Notes under the pieces: model-generated
Database searches by the model: none
What the model was told of the DNA's origin: nothing
Seen by the model: only the letters and a program-made list of their open reading frames with translations
NCBI RefSeq assembly: GCF_002025705.1
Contig: NZ_CP018846.1
Coordinates: 4,641,501-4,705,500, forward strand
Source of the DNA: Pseudomonas putida
GTDB lineage: Bacteria; Pseudomonadota; Gammaproteobacteria; Pseudomonadales; Pseudomonadaceae
Length of the DNA: 64,000 nucleotides
Reading direction: 5' to 3'
Made by a program: the position numbers and the translations under genes
Part shown: positions 52,320 through 60,072 of the stretch, one piece after another
Layout of the letters: the number at the start of each line of letters is the position of its first letter
How positions within the stretch are numbered: the first letter of the stretch is position 1

Positions 52320-52433
52320 TGTAGGAGCGGCCTTGCGTCGCGAAAGGGCCGCAAAGCGGCCCCTGATCTTGGCATGAGTGCAAATTTTTGGGGCTGCTTT
52401 GCAGCCCTTTCGCGACGCAAGGCCGCTCCTACA
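52320..52433. repeat. REP-like inverted pair, class B
   Basis: Facing class B units (GTAGGAGCGGCCTTGCGTCG and CGACGCAAGGCCGCTCCTAC) lie 24 bases after the gap stop. The pair separates gap from the Fur-controlled heme block. Confidence 0.93.
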
Positions 52434-52507
52434 CGGGACCGTACAAGGCTGAAGAACTCACAATCTTTACCTTTTCCTAACAATTCCAGGCTTGACCTGA
52501 CGGCAAG

Positions 52508-52524
52508 ATGATAAGCATTATCAT
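52508..52524. promoter_or_regulatory. Fur box upstream of the heme-uptake sigma gene
   Basis: ATGATAAGCATTATCAT is a 7-3-7 palindrome close to the Fur consensus, 27 bases before the FecI-like start codon. It predicts iron repression of the sigma/anti-sigma pair. Confidence 0.8.
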
Positions 52525-52550
52525 TCACCTTTCGTCGGCCAGGTCCCCCC

Positions 52551-53063
52551 GTGAGTCAGTCCCGGTTCAACTCCGTCTTCCTCGTCCAGCGTCTTTCCCT
52601 GCTGCGCACCCTGCAACGCATGGTGGGCAACCCCAGCACGGCCGAGGACCTGTTGCAGGAAACCTACCTGCGGGTGTCCCGCGCGTTGGGCGAACGGCCC
52701 ATCGAACACCTCGAACCCTTCGTGTTCCAGACCGCCCGCAACCTCGCCCTGGACCACCTGCGTACACGGCGGGTGCAGGCGCGCATGCTGGTCGACGATG
52801 TACCCGACGAGGTGCTGCACAACGTCGCCTCCCCGCTCGGCAGCAGCGAGGACGCCGCCCACGCCGAGCAACTGCTCAAGCACCTGAGCGTCAGCCTCAA
52901 TCAGTTGACCGAGCGTCAGCAGCGCATTTTCATCCTCAGCCGCCTGCACGGCGCCAGCTACCTGGAAATTGCCGAGCAACTGCAGGTCTCGGCCAGCACC
53001 GTACAGAAGGAACTGAAACTGATCATGGCGATCTGCATGGGCGTGGCCGAGCGCCTCAAATGA
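52551..53063 (+). CDS. FecI-family ECF sigma factor (heme/iron uptake, HxuI-like)
   Basis: A 170-residue iron-starvation sigma factor. Sigma region 2 has AEDLLQETYLRVSRAL and FVFQTARNLALDHLR; region 4 has LTERQQRIFILSRLHGASYL and QVSASTVQKELKLIM. The start appears to be GTG 52551, as no ATG stands at the right place; the ribosome-binding site is weak. It should direct RNA polymerase to the receptor gene promoter when the receptor and FecR signal substrate binding. The order sigma-FecR-receptor matches hxuIRA of P. aeruginosa, as I recall it. A Fur box lies before it. Confidence 0.9.
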   Translation: MSQSRFNSVFLVQRLSLLRTLQRMVGNPSTAEDLLQETYLRVSRALGERPIEHLEPFVFQTARNLALDHLRTRRVQARMLVDDVPDEVLHNVASPLGSSEDAAHAEQLLKHLSVSLNQLTERQQRIFILSRLHGASYLEIAEQLQVSASTVQKELKLIMAICMGVAERLK

Positions 53064-53153
53064 GCCGACCGCCGGCGTGCCGAATGCGCCGTGGCCCTTG
53101 CCATGCTTTGCCCGAGCCTTGATCATTCGCAAAAATACCTGCAAGGACCCACT

Positions 53154-54116
53154 GTGACCGACAGCCCCGTCACTCGCCCGCCAGCCACCGGGCCCGACGC
53201 CCGCGCCCGTGCGCTGGACGAGGCGTTGGACTGGCTCGTGCGCCTGCAGTGCGCCAGCGAGGCAGACACCCTCGCCTTCGAGCAATGGCTCAGCGCAGCC
53301 CCTGAAAACGCCGAGGCCTACGTCGAGGCCGAAGCCTTGTGGAACGGCACCCCGCTACGCCAGGCCGCCATGCACATGCACCAGCATCAGCGCCGCTCGC
53401 TGCGCGGCCGCCTGCGTGCGCACTGGAAGCCACTGGCAACCGCCGCCGTGCTGCTGGTCGGGCTATTCACCTTCGGCAACCTGCCGGTGCGCCTGCAGGC
53501 AGACCACCTGACCGTGGTCGGTGAGCGCCAGCGCCTGGAGCTGGATGGCGGCGCCAAGATCCTGCTCAACACCAATTCCGCCTTCGCCAGCGACCTGCAA
53601 GGCGGCCGCCAGGTTGCGCGCCTGCTGCAAGGCGAGGCGTATTTCCAGGTATCCGGAGGCGCCCAGCTGCCGCTGGAGGTGCAGGCCGGGCCAGTGCGCG
53701 CGCAGGTACGCGACACCGATTTCGCCGTACGCTACCTCGACGGCGAGGCACAGGTGCGCGTACAGCGGGGCGACGTCGACCTGCAGGGGGCCCGCGACCA
53801 GCGCATTCGCCTCAGTGCCGGCGACAGCATCAGTGTCGGCCCGCAGGGCTTTGGCCAGCGCCAGCGCCCGGACATGCACAAGGACCTGGCCTGGGTCGAC
53901 GGCCGCCTGGTGTTCGAGAACTGCCCGTTGAGCCAGGTACTGGCAGAAGTGCGGCGCTATTACCCCGGCTGGATCATCAACCGTAACGGCCACCTCGACG
54001 ACATGGCAGTGACCGGCAACTACCGACTGGATCAGCCGCTGGAAACCTTGCGCGCCCTGGCCCACATCACCTCGGCGCAGCTGCACGAGTTCCCTGCCGT
54101 GGTGATCATCAACTGA
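53154..54116 (+). CDS. FecR-family anti-sigma regulator (HxuR-like)
   Basis: A 320-residue inner-membrane signal transducer. The cytoplasmic N-terminal domain (EALDWLVRLQCASEADTLAF, FEQWLSAAPENAEAY) binds the sigma factor. A membrane helix follows (LATAAVLLVGLFTFG, about residues 94-108), then the periplasmic FecR domain (LDGGAKILLNTNSAF, RLLQGEAYFQV) and the C-terminal secretin/TonB-like part (FENCPLSQVLAEVRRYYPG). The GTG at 53154 with AAGGA 7 bases upstream is preferred to a longer GTG start at 53091. It sits between the sigma gene and the receptor gene, in the usual order. Confidence 0.9.
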   Translation: MTDSPVTRPPATGPDARARALDEALDWLVRLQCASEADTLAFEQWLSAAPENAEAYVEAEALWNGTPLRQAAMHMHQHQRRSLRGRLRAHWKPLATAAVLLVGLFTFGNLPVRLQADHLTVVGERQRLELDGGAKILLNTNSAFASDLQGGRQVARLLQGEAYFQVSGGAQLPLEVQAGPVRAQVRDTDFAVRYLDGEAQVRVQRGDVDLQGARDQRIRLSAGDSISVGPQGFGQRQRPDMHKDLAWVDGRLVFENCPLSQVLAEVRRYYPGWIINRNGHLDDMAVTGNYRLDQPLETLRALAHITSAQLHEFPAVVIIN

Positions 54117-54178
54117 CCTGAAATTTTTTTTACGCGATCGCGCAACCCCGCCCGTCTCGTTATAGCCAATGCAACTGA

Positions 54179-54198
54179 TTCTTGTTTGAAAACAAGAA
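54179..54198. promoter_or_regulatory. 20-base inverted repeat before the heme receptor gene
   Basis: TTCTTGTTT-GA-AAACAAGAA is a perfect inverted repeat of 9-base arms in the 125-base gap between the FecR-like gene and the receptor, 43 bases before the receptor ATG. It does not fit the Fur consensus. It may be an operator or an mRNA hairpin that controls the receptor separately from the sigma pair. Confidence 0.55.
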
Positions 54199-54241
54199 CG
54201 GTCATCACCTATAACAGTTCGCGCGTCTGGGAGCGCTTTCG

Positions 54242-56827
54242 ATGTCCACAGGTCCAACTCGCTCGTCCACCCTTCCCCGCCGTACCGGTCAGCTGTCCCT
54301 GCTGACGCTGGCCCTGCTCGCCAGCGGTGCCTGCAGCCTGCCGGCGCTGGCTGCCGAACCAGCCCAGGCCAGCAGCCCGCGCATGGGCGACTACCGCTTC
54401 AGCATCGCCCAGCAGCCTCTGGTCGAGGCAATCAATGCCTTCAGCAAGGTTACCGGCTGGCAGGTCGGCTTCAGCGCCGAACTGGCCGACGGCGTGGCAT
54501 CGCCTGGCGTGCAGGGTTCGCTGCCACCTGAAGCCGCGCTCAAGCGCCTGCTCCAGGGCACCGGCCTGGGCTTTCGCAAGATCAGCAACGGCAACGTGGT
54601 GCTCGAACGCCAGTCGGCGGGTAACGCCATCGCCCTGCAGCAGATGACCGTCAGCGCTACCCGTAGCGCCCAGGACGTGAGCCAGGTACCGAGCACCGTG
54701 ACCGTGCAGACCCGCGAGCAGCTGGACCGACAGAACGTCAACAATATCCAGGAGCTGGTCCGTTACGAACCAGGTGTGTCGGTGGGTGGCACCGGCCAGC
54801 GCAGTGGCCTGAACGGCTACAACATCCGCGGCATCGACGGCGAGCGCGTCCTTACCCAGGTCGATGGTGTGTCGATCCCCGACAGCTTCTTCTATGGCCC
54901 CTACGCCCAGACCCAGCGCAACTACGTCGACCCTGAAATCGTCAAGCGCGTGGAGATCCTCCGCGGCCCGGCTTCGGTGCTGTACGGCAGCAACGCCATC
55001 GGCGGTGCAGTGAGCTACTTCACCTTGGACCCGGACGACATCATCAAGCCCGGCAAAGACGCCGGTGCGCGCCTGAAGACCGGCTACAGCTCGGCCGATG
55101 ACAGCTGGCTGACCTCAGCTACCGTGGCTGGCCGCACGGGCGATTTCGACGGCCTGCTGCACCTGAGCCAGCGCAACGGCCATGAGACCGAATCCTACGG
55201 CAGCCATGGCGGCACCGGCCTGGCGCGCACCGAGGCCAACCCGGAGGACGTGCGTACCACCAACGTGCTGGCCAAACTGGGCTGGAACTACGCCGACGAT
55301 GCTCGCCTGGGTTTCACCTACGAGCGCTACAAGGATGACCGCGACCAGGACATCCTCAGCGCTGTCGGCGGGCCGTTCACCAACGGCGCCGGCCTGGGCA
55401 TGTACAAGAGCCGCAATGGCAATGACACCATCACCCGCGAGCGTTTTGGCATCAACCACGAGTTCGGCCTCGATTCGCTGGTAGCCGACCACGTCAAATG
55501 GAGCCTGAACTACCAGATCGCCAAGACCGACCAGCACACCGAGGAAGTCTACTTCCCGTTCAGCCGAACCGTGCTGCGCACCCGCGATACCACTTACAAA
55601 GACCGCCAGTGGGTGTTCGATGCCCAGCTGGACAAGGCCTTCAGCATCGGCGCCACCGATCACCTGCTGACCTACGGCACCACCCTCAAGCACGAGAAGG
55701 TCACCGGTTCGCGCAGCGGCACCGGCACCTGCCTGGCGGTCGGTGGCACCTGCCGCAGCATCGGCCAGGTCAGCACCAGCGATGCCCAGGCGCTGGTCAG
55801 CGACTTCCCGGACCCGACCGTGAATACCTACAGCCTGTTCGTGCAGGATGAGATCCGCTGGAACAACTGGACCTTCATGCCCGGCGCCCGCTATGACTAC
55901 ACGCGCATGGAGCCGAAGTTCACCGAGGAGTTCCTGCGCGGCATCCAGGGTTCGGGGACCGCACCTAGCAGCCTCGACGACTCGGACAAGAAGTGGCACC
56001 GCGTGTCGCCCAAGTTCGGCCTGACCTACGCCTTCAACGACAACTACACCTGGTACGGCCAGTACGCCGAGGGCTTCCGCACGCCGACGGCCAAATCGAT
56101 GTACGGGCGCTTTGACAACCCGACCCTGGGTTACAGCGTGCAGGGCAACCCCGGGCTCGAACCGGAAAAGAGCAAGAGCTACGAAACTGGCCTGCGCGGC
56201 AACTTCGACGCCGGCAACTTCGACGTGGCGGTGTTCTACAACAAGTACCGCGACTTCATCGACGAAGACGCCGTGCAGTCGGCCAACCTGGAAACCACGT
56301 TCCAGGCCAACAACATCAAGCACGCCACCATCAAGGGCGCCGAGGTCAAGGGCCGCCTGAACCTGGACCACTTCGGTGCGCCGCAGGGCCTGTACACCCA
56401 GGGTTCGATCGCCTACGCCTATGGTCGCAATGACGACAACGGCCAGCCGCTGAACAGCGTCAACCCGCTGACCGGCGTATTCGGCCTGGGTTATGAGCAG
56501 CCGAACTATGGCGGCCTGCTGAGCTGGACCCTGGTCAAGCGCAAGACCCGCGTCGACGACACCACCTTCTTCGCACCGGACGGCCAGAGCTCGCAGTTCC
56601 GCACACCTGGCTATGGCGTGCTGGACCTGAGCGGCTTCTACAAAGTGACCGACGACGTCACCGTCAACGCCGGGCTGTACAACCTGACCGACAAGAAATA
56701 CTGGCAGTGGGACTCGGTGCGCGGCTACGACGGCCAGGGTGAAGCTGGCGTGACCCAACCAGCCAACCTCGACCGCCTGACCATGCCGGGGCGCAACTTC
56801 GCCATCAATGTGGTGTGGGATATCTGA
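54242..56827 (+). CDS. TonB-dependent heme/hemoglobin receptor with signalling domain (HxuA-like)
   Basis: An 861-residue outer-membrane receptor. After a signal peptide (about 1-38, LSLLTLALLASGACSLPALA) comes a secretin/TonB N-terminal signalling domain (YRFSIAQQPLVEAINAFSKV, GLGFRKISNGNVVLE), which contacts FecR-like proteins. A TonB-box-like stretch (ALQQMTVSATR) precedes the plug (QELVRYEPGVSVGG, YNIRGIDGERVLTQVDGVSI, EILRGPASVLYGSNAIGGAV). The barrel ends in FAINVVWDI. Family features such as GYNIRGIDG and YAEGFRTPTAKSMYG fit the hemoglobin/heme receptor group. The heme oxygenase gene downstream supports heme as the ligand. Confidence 0.9.
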   Translation: MSTGPTRSSTLPRRTGQLSLLTLALLASGACSLPALAAEPAQASSPRMGDYRFSIAQQPLVEAINAFSKVTGWQVGFSAELADGVASPGVQGSLPPEAALKRLLQGTGLGFRKISNGNVVLERQSAGNAIALQQMTVSATRSAQDVSQVPSTVTVQTREQLDRQNVNNIQELVRYEPGVSVGGTGQRSGLNGYNIRGIDGERVLTQVDGVSIPDSFFYGPYAQTQRNYVDPEIVKRVEILRGPASVLYGSNAIGGAVSYFTLDPDDIIKPGKDAGARLKTGYSSADDSWLTSATVAGRTGDFDGLLHLSQRNGHETESYGSHGGTGLARTEANPEDVRTTNVLAKLGWNYADDARLGFTYERYKDDRDQDILSAVGGPFTNGAGLGMYKSRNGNDTITRERFGINHEFGLDSLVADHVKWSLNYQIAKTDQHTEEVYFPFSRTVLRTRDTTYKDRQWVFDAQLDKAFSIGATDHLLTYGTTLKHEKVTGSRSGTGTCLAVGGTCRSIGQVSTSDAQALVSDFPDPTVNTYSLFVQDEIRWNNWTFMPGARYDYTRMEPKFTEEFLRGIQGSGTAPSSLDDSDKKWHRVSPKFGLTYAFNDNYTWYGQYAEGFRTPTAKSMYGRFDNPTLGYSVQGNPGLEPEKSKSYETGLRGNFDAGNFDVAVFYNKYRDFIDEDAVQSANLETTFQANNIKHATIKGAEVKGRLNLDHFGAPQGLYTQGSIAYAYGRNDDNGQPLNSVNPLTGVFGLGYEQPNYGGLLSWTLVKRKTRVDDTTFFAPDGQSSQFRTPGYGVLDLSGFYKVTDDVTVNAGLYNLTDKKYWQWDSVRGYDGQGEAGVTQPANLDRLTMPGRNFAINVVWDI

Positions 56828-56856
56828 TGTAGGGCTTGAGAGGTTTAGCGCCCATG

Positions 56857-57069
56857 AGATCGAGCGCCGCCCACGCGGCGCATCGCGGATGAATCCGCTC
56901 CTACATTTGTTGCAACGTGGCCATGCCTGTGAGGCCATGATTGTCAGCTTTGCTTGTAAGGCTCAAGACATGCGCGAAGCAGGCGACCATGGCCTGTCAG
57001 GTTCGGCACGTTGCAACAAATGTAGGAGCGGATTCATCCGCGATGCGCCGCGCTGGCGGCGCTCGATCT
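56857..57069. repeat. REP-like inverted pair, class C, 63-base arms
   Basis: Arms at 56857-56919 and 57007-57069 are reverse complements with two adjacent mismatches. Inner parts read GGATGAATCCGCTCCTACAT and then a TTGTTGCAACG extension. The pair occupies the 343-base gap between the receptor and hemO, where no other gene is seen, and it closely matches the pair at 15842-16062. Confidence 0.92.
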
Positions 57070-57170
57070 CTCGCGCGCTGCAAAAACATCGAAGAACCCA
57101 GTTTTTTTACTGTCCCCGCACCGCTGCTTCGTCTTGTCACTAGACGCCCTCATTTTCCAAGGACACCCCC

Positions 57171-57764
57171 ATGACCGATCGCCCAGCCCTGCGCTCGCAA
57201 CGCCTGAACCAGGTTACCCACGCTCCGCACAGCGAGCTCGATGCCCTGGTCAAATCCCACGCGCCATTCGACAGCCGCGAAAGTTTCGCCCGCTTCGTCG
57301 TCGCCCAGTACCTGTTCCAGGCCGAACTGCAGGCCCTGTACAACGACCCGCAATTGATCGCCATCGTCCCCGACCTGGCCGAGCGCTGCCGCGCCGCACA
57401 GGCCCGCTTGGACCTCGCCGACCTCGGCACTGAAGTACCGGCTGCCGTGCCTGGCGCGCTGCAGAACCCGAGCCTGGGTGAGGCAATGGGCTGGATCTTC
57501 GTCTCGGAAGGCTCCAAACTTGGCGCTGCGTTTCTGATCAAGCGTGCCGTGGCCCTGGAATTGTCCGACAGTTTCGGTGCCCGTCATCTCGGCGAGCCGG
57601 CCGGTGGCCGTGCCGAAGGCTGGAAGCAGTTCACCCGCATCCTCGATGGCCTGGCGCTGTCGCCCGAGGAAGACGCCGCCGCCGAGCGCGGTGCGGTTGC
57701 CGCCTTCGAGCGCTTCACCGAACTGCTCAAGCATGCCTACGCCGCGGATGCCGCGCTGGCCTGA
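57171..57764 (+). CDS. hemO: Heme oxygenase
   Basis: A 197-residue bacterial heme oxygenase of the HemO/PigA group, which opens heme to biliverdin and releases iron. The N-terminal helix with the proximal histidine region is LNQVTHAPHSELDALVKSH. The distal glycine-rich helix is GWIFVSEGSKLGAAFLIKRA, the family signature. The gene follows the heme receptor after a class C repeat pair and ends at a clear terminator. Fur-linked expression is expected, but I see no separate Fur box of good quality in front of it. Confidence 0.93.
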   Translation: MTDRPALRSQRLNQVTHAPHSELDALVKSHAPFDSRESFARFVVAQYLFQAELQALYNDPQLIAIVPDLAERCRAAQARLDLADLGTEVPAAVPGALQNPSLGEAMGWIFVSEGSKLGAAFLIKRAVALELSDSFGARHLGEPAGGRAEGWKQFTRILDGLALSPEEDAAAERGAVAAFERFTELLKHAYAADAALA

Positions 57765-57772
57765 TACGCATC

Positions 57773-57807
57773 AACCGGCCACCTTTCCGGTGGCCGGACG
57801 TTTTTTT
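57773..57807 (+). terminator. Rho-independent terminator of hemO
   Basis: CCGGCCACC and GGTGGCCGG pair across a 5-base loop, followed after ACG by seven T residues. It starts 8 bases after the hemO stop. The DUF454 gene begins immediately after it, so that gene needs readthrough or its own start. Confidence 0.9.
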
Positions 57808-57818
57808 GCAGTGAGACC

Positions 57819-58232
57819 ATGACCCGACCCGCCCGCTCGAAACTGTCCCGCCTGCTGTATGGCATCCTGGCTTACGTGAGCCTGGGGATAGGCCTGGTCG
57901 CCATCGTCATCCCTGGCCTGCCGACCACCGAGTTCATCCTGCTGGCCGCCTGGGCCGCCACGCGCAGCTCACCGCGCCTGTCCGCCTGGCTGGAAAACCA
58001 TCGCTTGTTCGGGCCGATTCTGTACAACTGGCGCAACGGCAAGGTGATCCAGCGCCGCGCCAAGGTCAGCGCCACCATCAGCATGCTGCTGTGCGCCGCC
58101 CTGATGCTGATTTTCCTCGAACACCACTGGCCAGTGTTCCTGGCGATTGCCGGCATGACCCTGGGCAACCTGTGGATCTGGTCGCGCCCGGAACAGCCCT
58201 GCCCCGCTGCCTCACAGGCTCAGCAACCCTGA
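57819..58232 (+). CDS. DUF454 (YbaN) family small membrane protein
   Basis: A 137-residue inner-membrane protein of the YbaN/DUF454 family. Typical parts are LYGILAYVSLGIGLVAIVIP, then GLPTTEFILLAAWAATRSSP, LSAWLENHRLFGPILYNWRNG and two more hydrophobic segments. Function is not established; the family is often found near heme or iron genes. ATG 57819 is only 12 bases after the T-tract of the hemO terminator, and its ribosome-binding site (GTGAG) is weak. The 3' end overlaps the convergent arcD-like gene by 21 bases. Confidence 0.85.
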   Translation: MTRPARSKLSRLLYGILAYVSLGIGLVAIVIPGLPTTEFILLAAWAATRSSPRLSAWLENHRLFGPILYNWRNGKVIQRRAKVSATISMLLCAALMLIFLEHHWPVFLAIAGMTLGNLWIWSRPEQPCPAASQAQQP

Positions 58233-59639
58233 ATACAGCAGGTAGGCAGCCAGTGCCGCGCCAGCCAGCACTGCCGCGAAAATCAGCTTCTCCCAGGTGG
58301 TGAACAGCGTCTGCCCTTGTTCGTGCTTGGCCCGTGCGAACAGGATGACCCCAGGGGCATAGAGCAATGCCGACAGCAGCAGGTACTTCAAGCCACCTGC
58401 GTACAACAGCCACACCGCATACACCAGCGCCAGTGCCGCCACCAGCAGGTCCTTGCGCCGCAGCCCCGGCTGCCCTTGGTAACTCTCCCCGCGCCACGCC
58501 AGCAGCACCGCATAAGCCGCCGACCACAGGTACGGCACCAGAATCATCGACGATGCCAGGTAGATCAGGCTGGTATAGGTGCCTGCCGAAACCAACGTGA
58601 TCAGCAGGAAGCCCTGGATCATGCAGTTGGTCAGCCACAAGGCATTGGCCGGCACGTGGTTGGCGTTTTCCTTGGCCAAAAAGCGCGGCATGGTCTTGTC
58701 ACGTGCCGTGGCGAAAAGAATTTCTGCACACAGCAGTGCCCAAGACAGCAAGGCTCCAAGCAGCGACACCGCCAGGCCGATGCTGATCAGCAAGGCGCCC
58801 CAAGGACCGACGATATGCTCCAGCACCGAGGCCAGTGACGGGTTCTGCAACCCGGCCAACTCGGGCTGGGTCATCACCCCCAGCGACAGCACGTTGACCA
58901 GCACCAACAAAGCCAGCACGCCAAGAAAGCCGATCACCGTGGCCTTGCCCACATCGGAACGGCGCTGCGCCCGCCCGGAGTACACACTGGCGCCCTCGAT
59001 ACCGATGAACACGAACACCGTGACCAGCATCATGTTGCGCACCTGGTCCAGCACATTGCCGAACTGCGGGTTGCTCAGGCCCCAGATATCGCGAGTGAAG
59101 ATATCGGCGCGAAAGGCAAAGGCGGCGATGACGACGAAGATCAGCAGCGGCACCACCTTGGCAACAGTGGTCACCTGGTTGATGAACGCCGCTTCCTTGA
59201 TGCCACGCAGTACCAGAAAGTGCACCGCCCACAGCAGCAACGAGGCGCAGCCGATGGCAATCGGCGTGTTGCCTTCGCCAAACACCGGGAAGTAGAAGCC
59301 GAGGGTACTGAACAGCAGCACGAAGTAGCCGACGTTGCCCAGCCACGCACTGATCCAGTAGCCCCAGGCCGAAGAGAAGCCCATATAGTCGCCGAAGCCG
59401 GCCTTGGCGTAGGCGTATACCCCCGAATCCAGTTCAGGCTTGCGGTTGGCCAGGGTTTGGAACACGAAGGCCAATGCCAACATGCCCACTGCGGTGATCG
59501 CCCAACCGATCAGTACCGCGCCAACGTCAGCACGGGCGGCCATGTTCTGTGGCAGCGAGAAAATCCCGCCACCAATCATCGAACCGACCACCAGCGCGAT
59601 CAGTGCACCCAGACGCAGCTTTTGTCCCGGTTCGCTCAT
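58212..59639 (-). CDS. ArcD-like arginine/ornithine antiporter, divergent paralogue
   Basis: A 475-residue amino-acid antiporter of the APC superfamily with about 12-13 membrane segments. The start ALIALVVGSMIGGGIFSLPQ and the region FVFIGIEGASVYSGRAQRRS are ArcD marks. It is the same length as the second copy at 60073 and highly similar through most of its length, so the two arose by duplication. It is transcribed away from arcDABC and lacks an obvious ANR box, so it may serve arginine/ornithine exchange under other conditions. ATG 59639 has GGGAG upstream. It ends in convergent overlap with the DUF454 gene. Confidence 0.9.
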   Translation of the reverse strand: MSEPGQKLRLGALIALVVGSMIGGGIFSLPQNMAARADVGAVLIGWAITAVGMLALAFVFQTLANRKPELDSGVYAYAKAGFGDYMGFSSAWGYWISAWLGNVGYFVLLFSTLGFYFPVFGEGNTPIAIGCASLLLWAVHFLVLRGIKEAAFINQVTTVAKVVPLLIFVVIAAFAFRADIFTRDIWGLSNPQFGNVLDQVRNMMLVTVFVFIGIEGASVYSGRAQRRSDVGKATVIGFLGVLALLVLVNVLSLGVMTQPELAGLQNPSLASVLEHIVGPWGALLISIGLAVSLLGALLSWALLCAEILFATARDKTMPRFLAKENANHVPANALWLTNCMIQGFLLITLVSAGTYTSLIYLASSMILVPYLWSAAYAVLLAWRGESYQGQPGLRRKDLLVAALALVYAVWLLYAGGLKYLLLSALLYAPGVILFARAKHEQGQTLFTTWEKLIFAAVLAGAALAAYLLYSGLLSL

Positions 59640-59687
59640 GGGGCTCCCTTTTTTCAGTGCTGTCATGCGTTTGAAACAGCCATGGGC

Positions 59688-59715
59688 GCCATATAAATGC
59701 TGTTACTTATATGGC
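59688..59715. promoter_or_regulatory. Inverted repeat before the first arcD-like gene
   Basis: GCCATATAA and TTATATGGC are perfect 9-base arms around a 10-base spacer, 48 bases before the minus-strand start. The arm spacing (about two helical turns centre to centre) suits a dimeric DNA-binding protein. The regulator is unknown. Confidence 0.55.
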
Positions 59716-59965
59716 TAAACCTATTAAACCTATAGCATTAATAACCACATTGTCTATCGCCATGCCTCTGTAAAAACTAGCAGCTGCCAAGCAACTAGAA
59801 AAGAATCTGATAAAACTCGAAATTCTTGTGAAAAATTTGCGAAAGCGGCAAAAACGGCTAGTTTCAGACATCGCAGGCCAAACGGAGCGTTTGCTCTAGA
59901 AGGACATGGAGATGCCAGTGCACAGGGCCTGCAGCTGAGCAGTCGGCACTCTCCGGGAGTCGCGC

Positions 59966-59981
59966 GTAGGAAATTTCCTAC
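59966..59981. promoter_or_regulatory. 16-base palindrome upstream of the arcDABC ANR box
   Basis: GTAGGAAATTTCCTAC is a perfect palindrome centred about 73 bases before the start point deduced from the ANR box. In P. aeruginosa ArgR binds near that distance before arcD (from memory), but this sequence does not look like a standard ArgR site. Confidence 0.5.
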
Positions 59982-59998
59982 CTTCGCGTTGCCATGAA

Positions 59999-60040
59999 CT
60001 GATCCAAGTCAGGTCATGGTTCAGGCGTCGGATTTATTCT
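59999..60040 (+). promoter_or_regulatory. ANR-dependent promoter of arcDABC
   Basis: CTGAT-CCAA-GTCAG (59999-60012) fits the ANR/FNR consensus TTGAT-N4-ATCAA at the key TGA...TCA positions. A -10-like TATTCT lies at 60035-60040. The box centre would stand about 41 bases before the start of transcription, the class II activator position. Low-oxygen induction of the arc operon follows. Confidence 0.75.
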
Positions 60041-60072
60041 GTCGTCAACTTTCTCCTGGCAGGAGTTGTTAA

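Larger units (their letters stand above)
59640..60072. other. Divergent control region between the two arcD-like genes
   Basis: This 433-base gap holds no gene I can support. It is A+T-rich at 59690-59860, unlike the surroundings. It contains an inverted repeat at 59688-59715, a palindrome at 59966-59981, an ANR-like box at 59999-60012 and a -10-like TATTCT at 60035-60040. Confidence 0.7.

Noticed and set aside
54117..54178. A FecI-type promoter for the receptor (GAAATT and CGTCT elements)
   Set aside because: Both elements can be found, but the spacing of about 27 bases is too long for an ECF promoter.
55115..56938. A 607-codon open frame opposite the TonB receptor gene
   Set aside because: It begins in the class C repeat and runs antisense to a clear receptor gene; no domain or ribosome-binding site.
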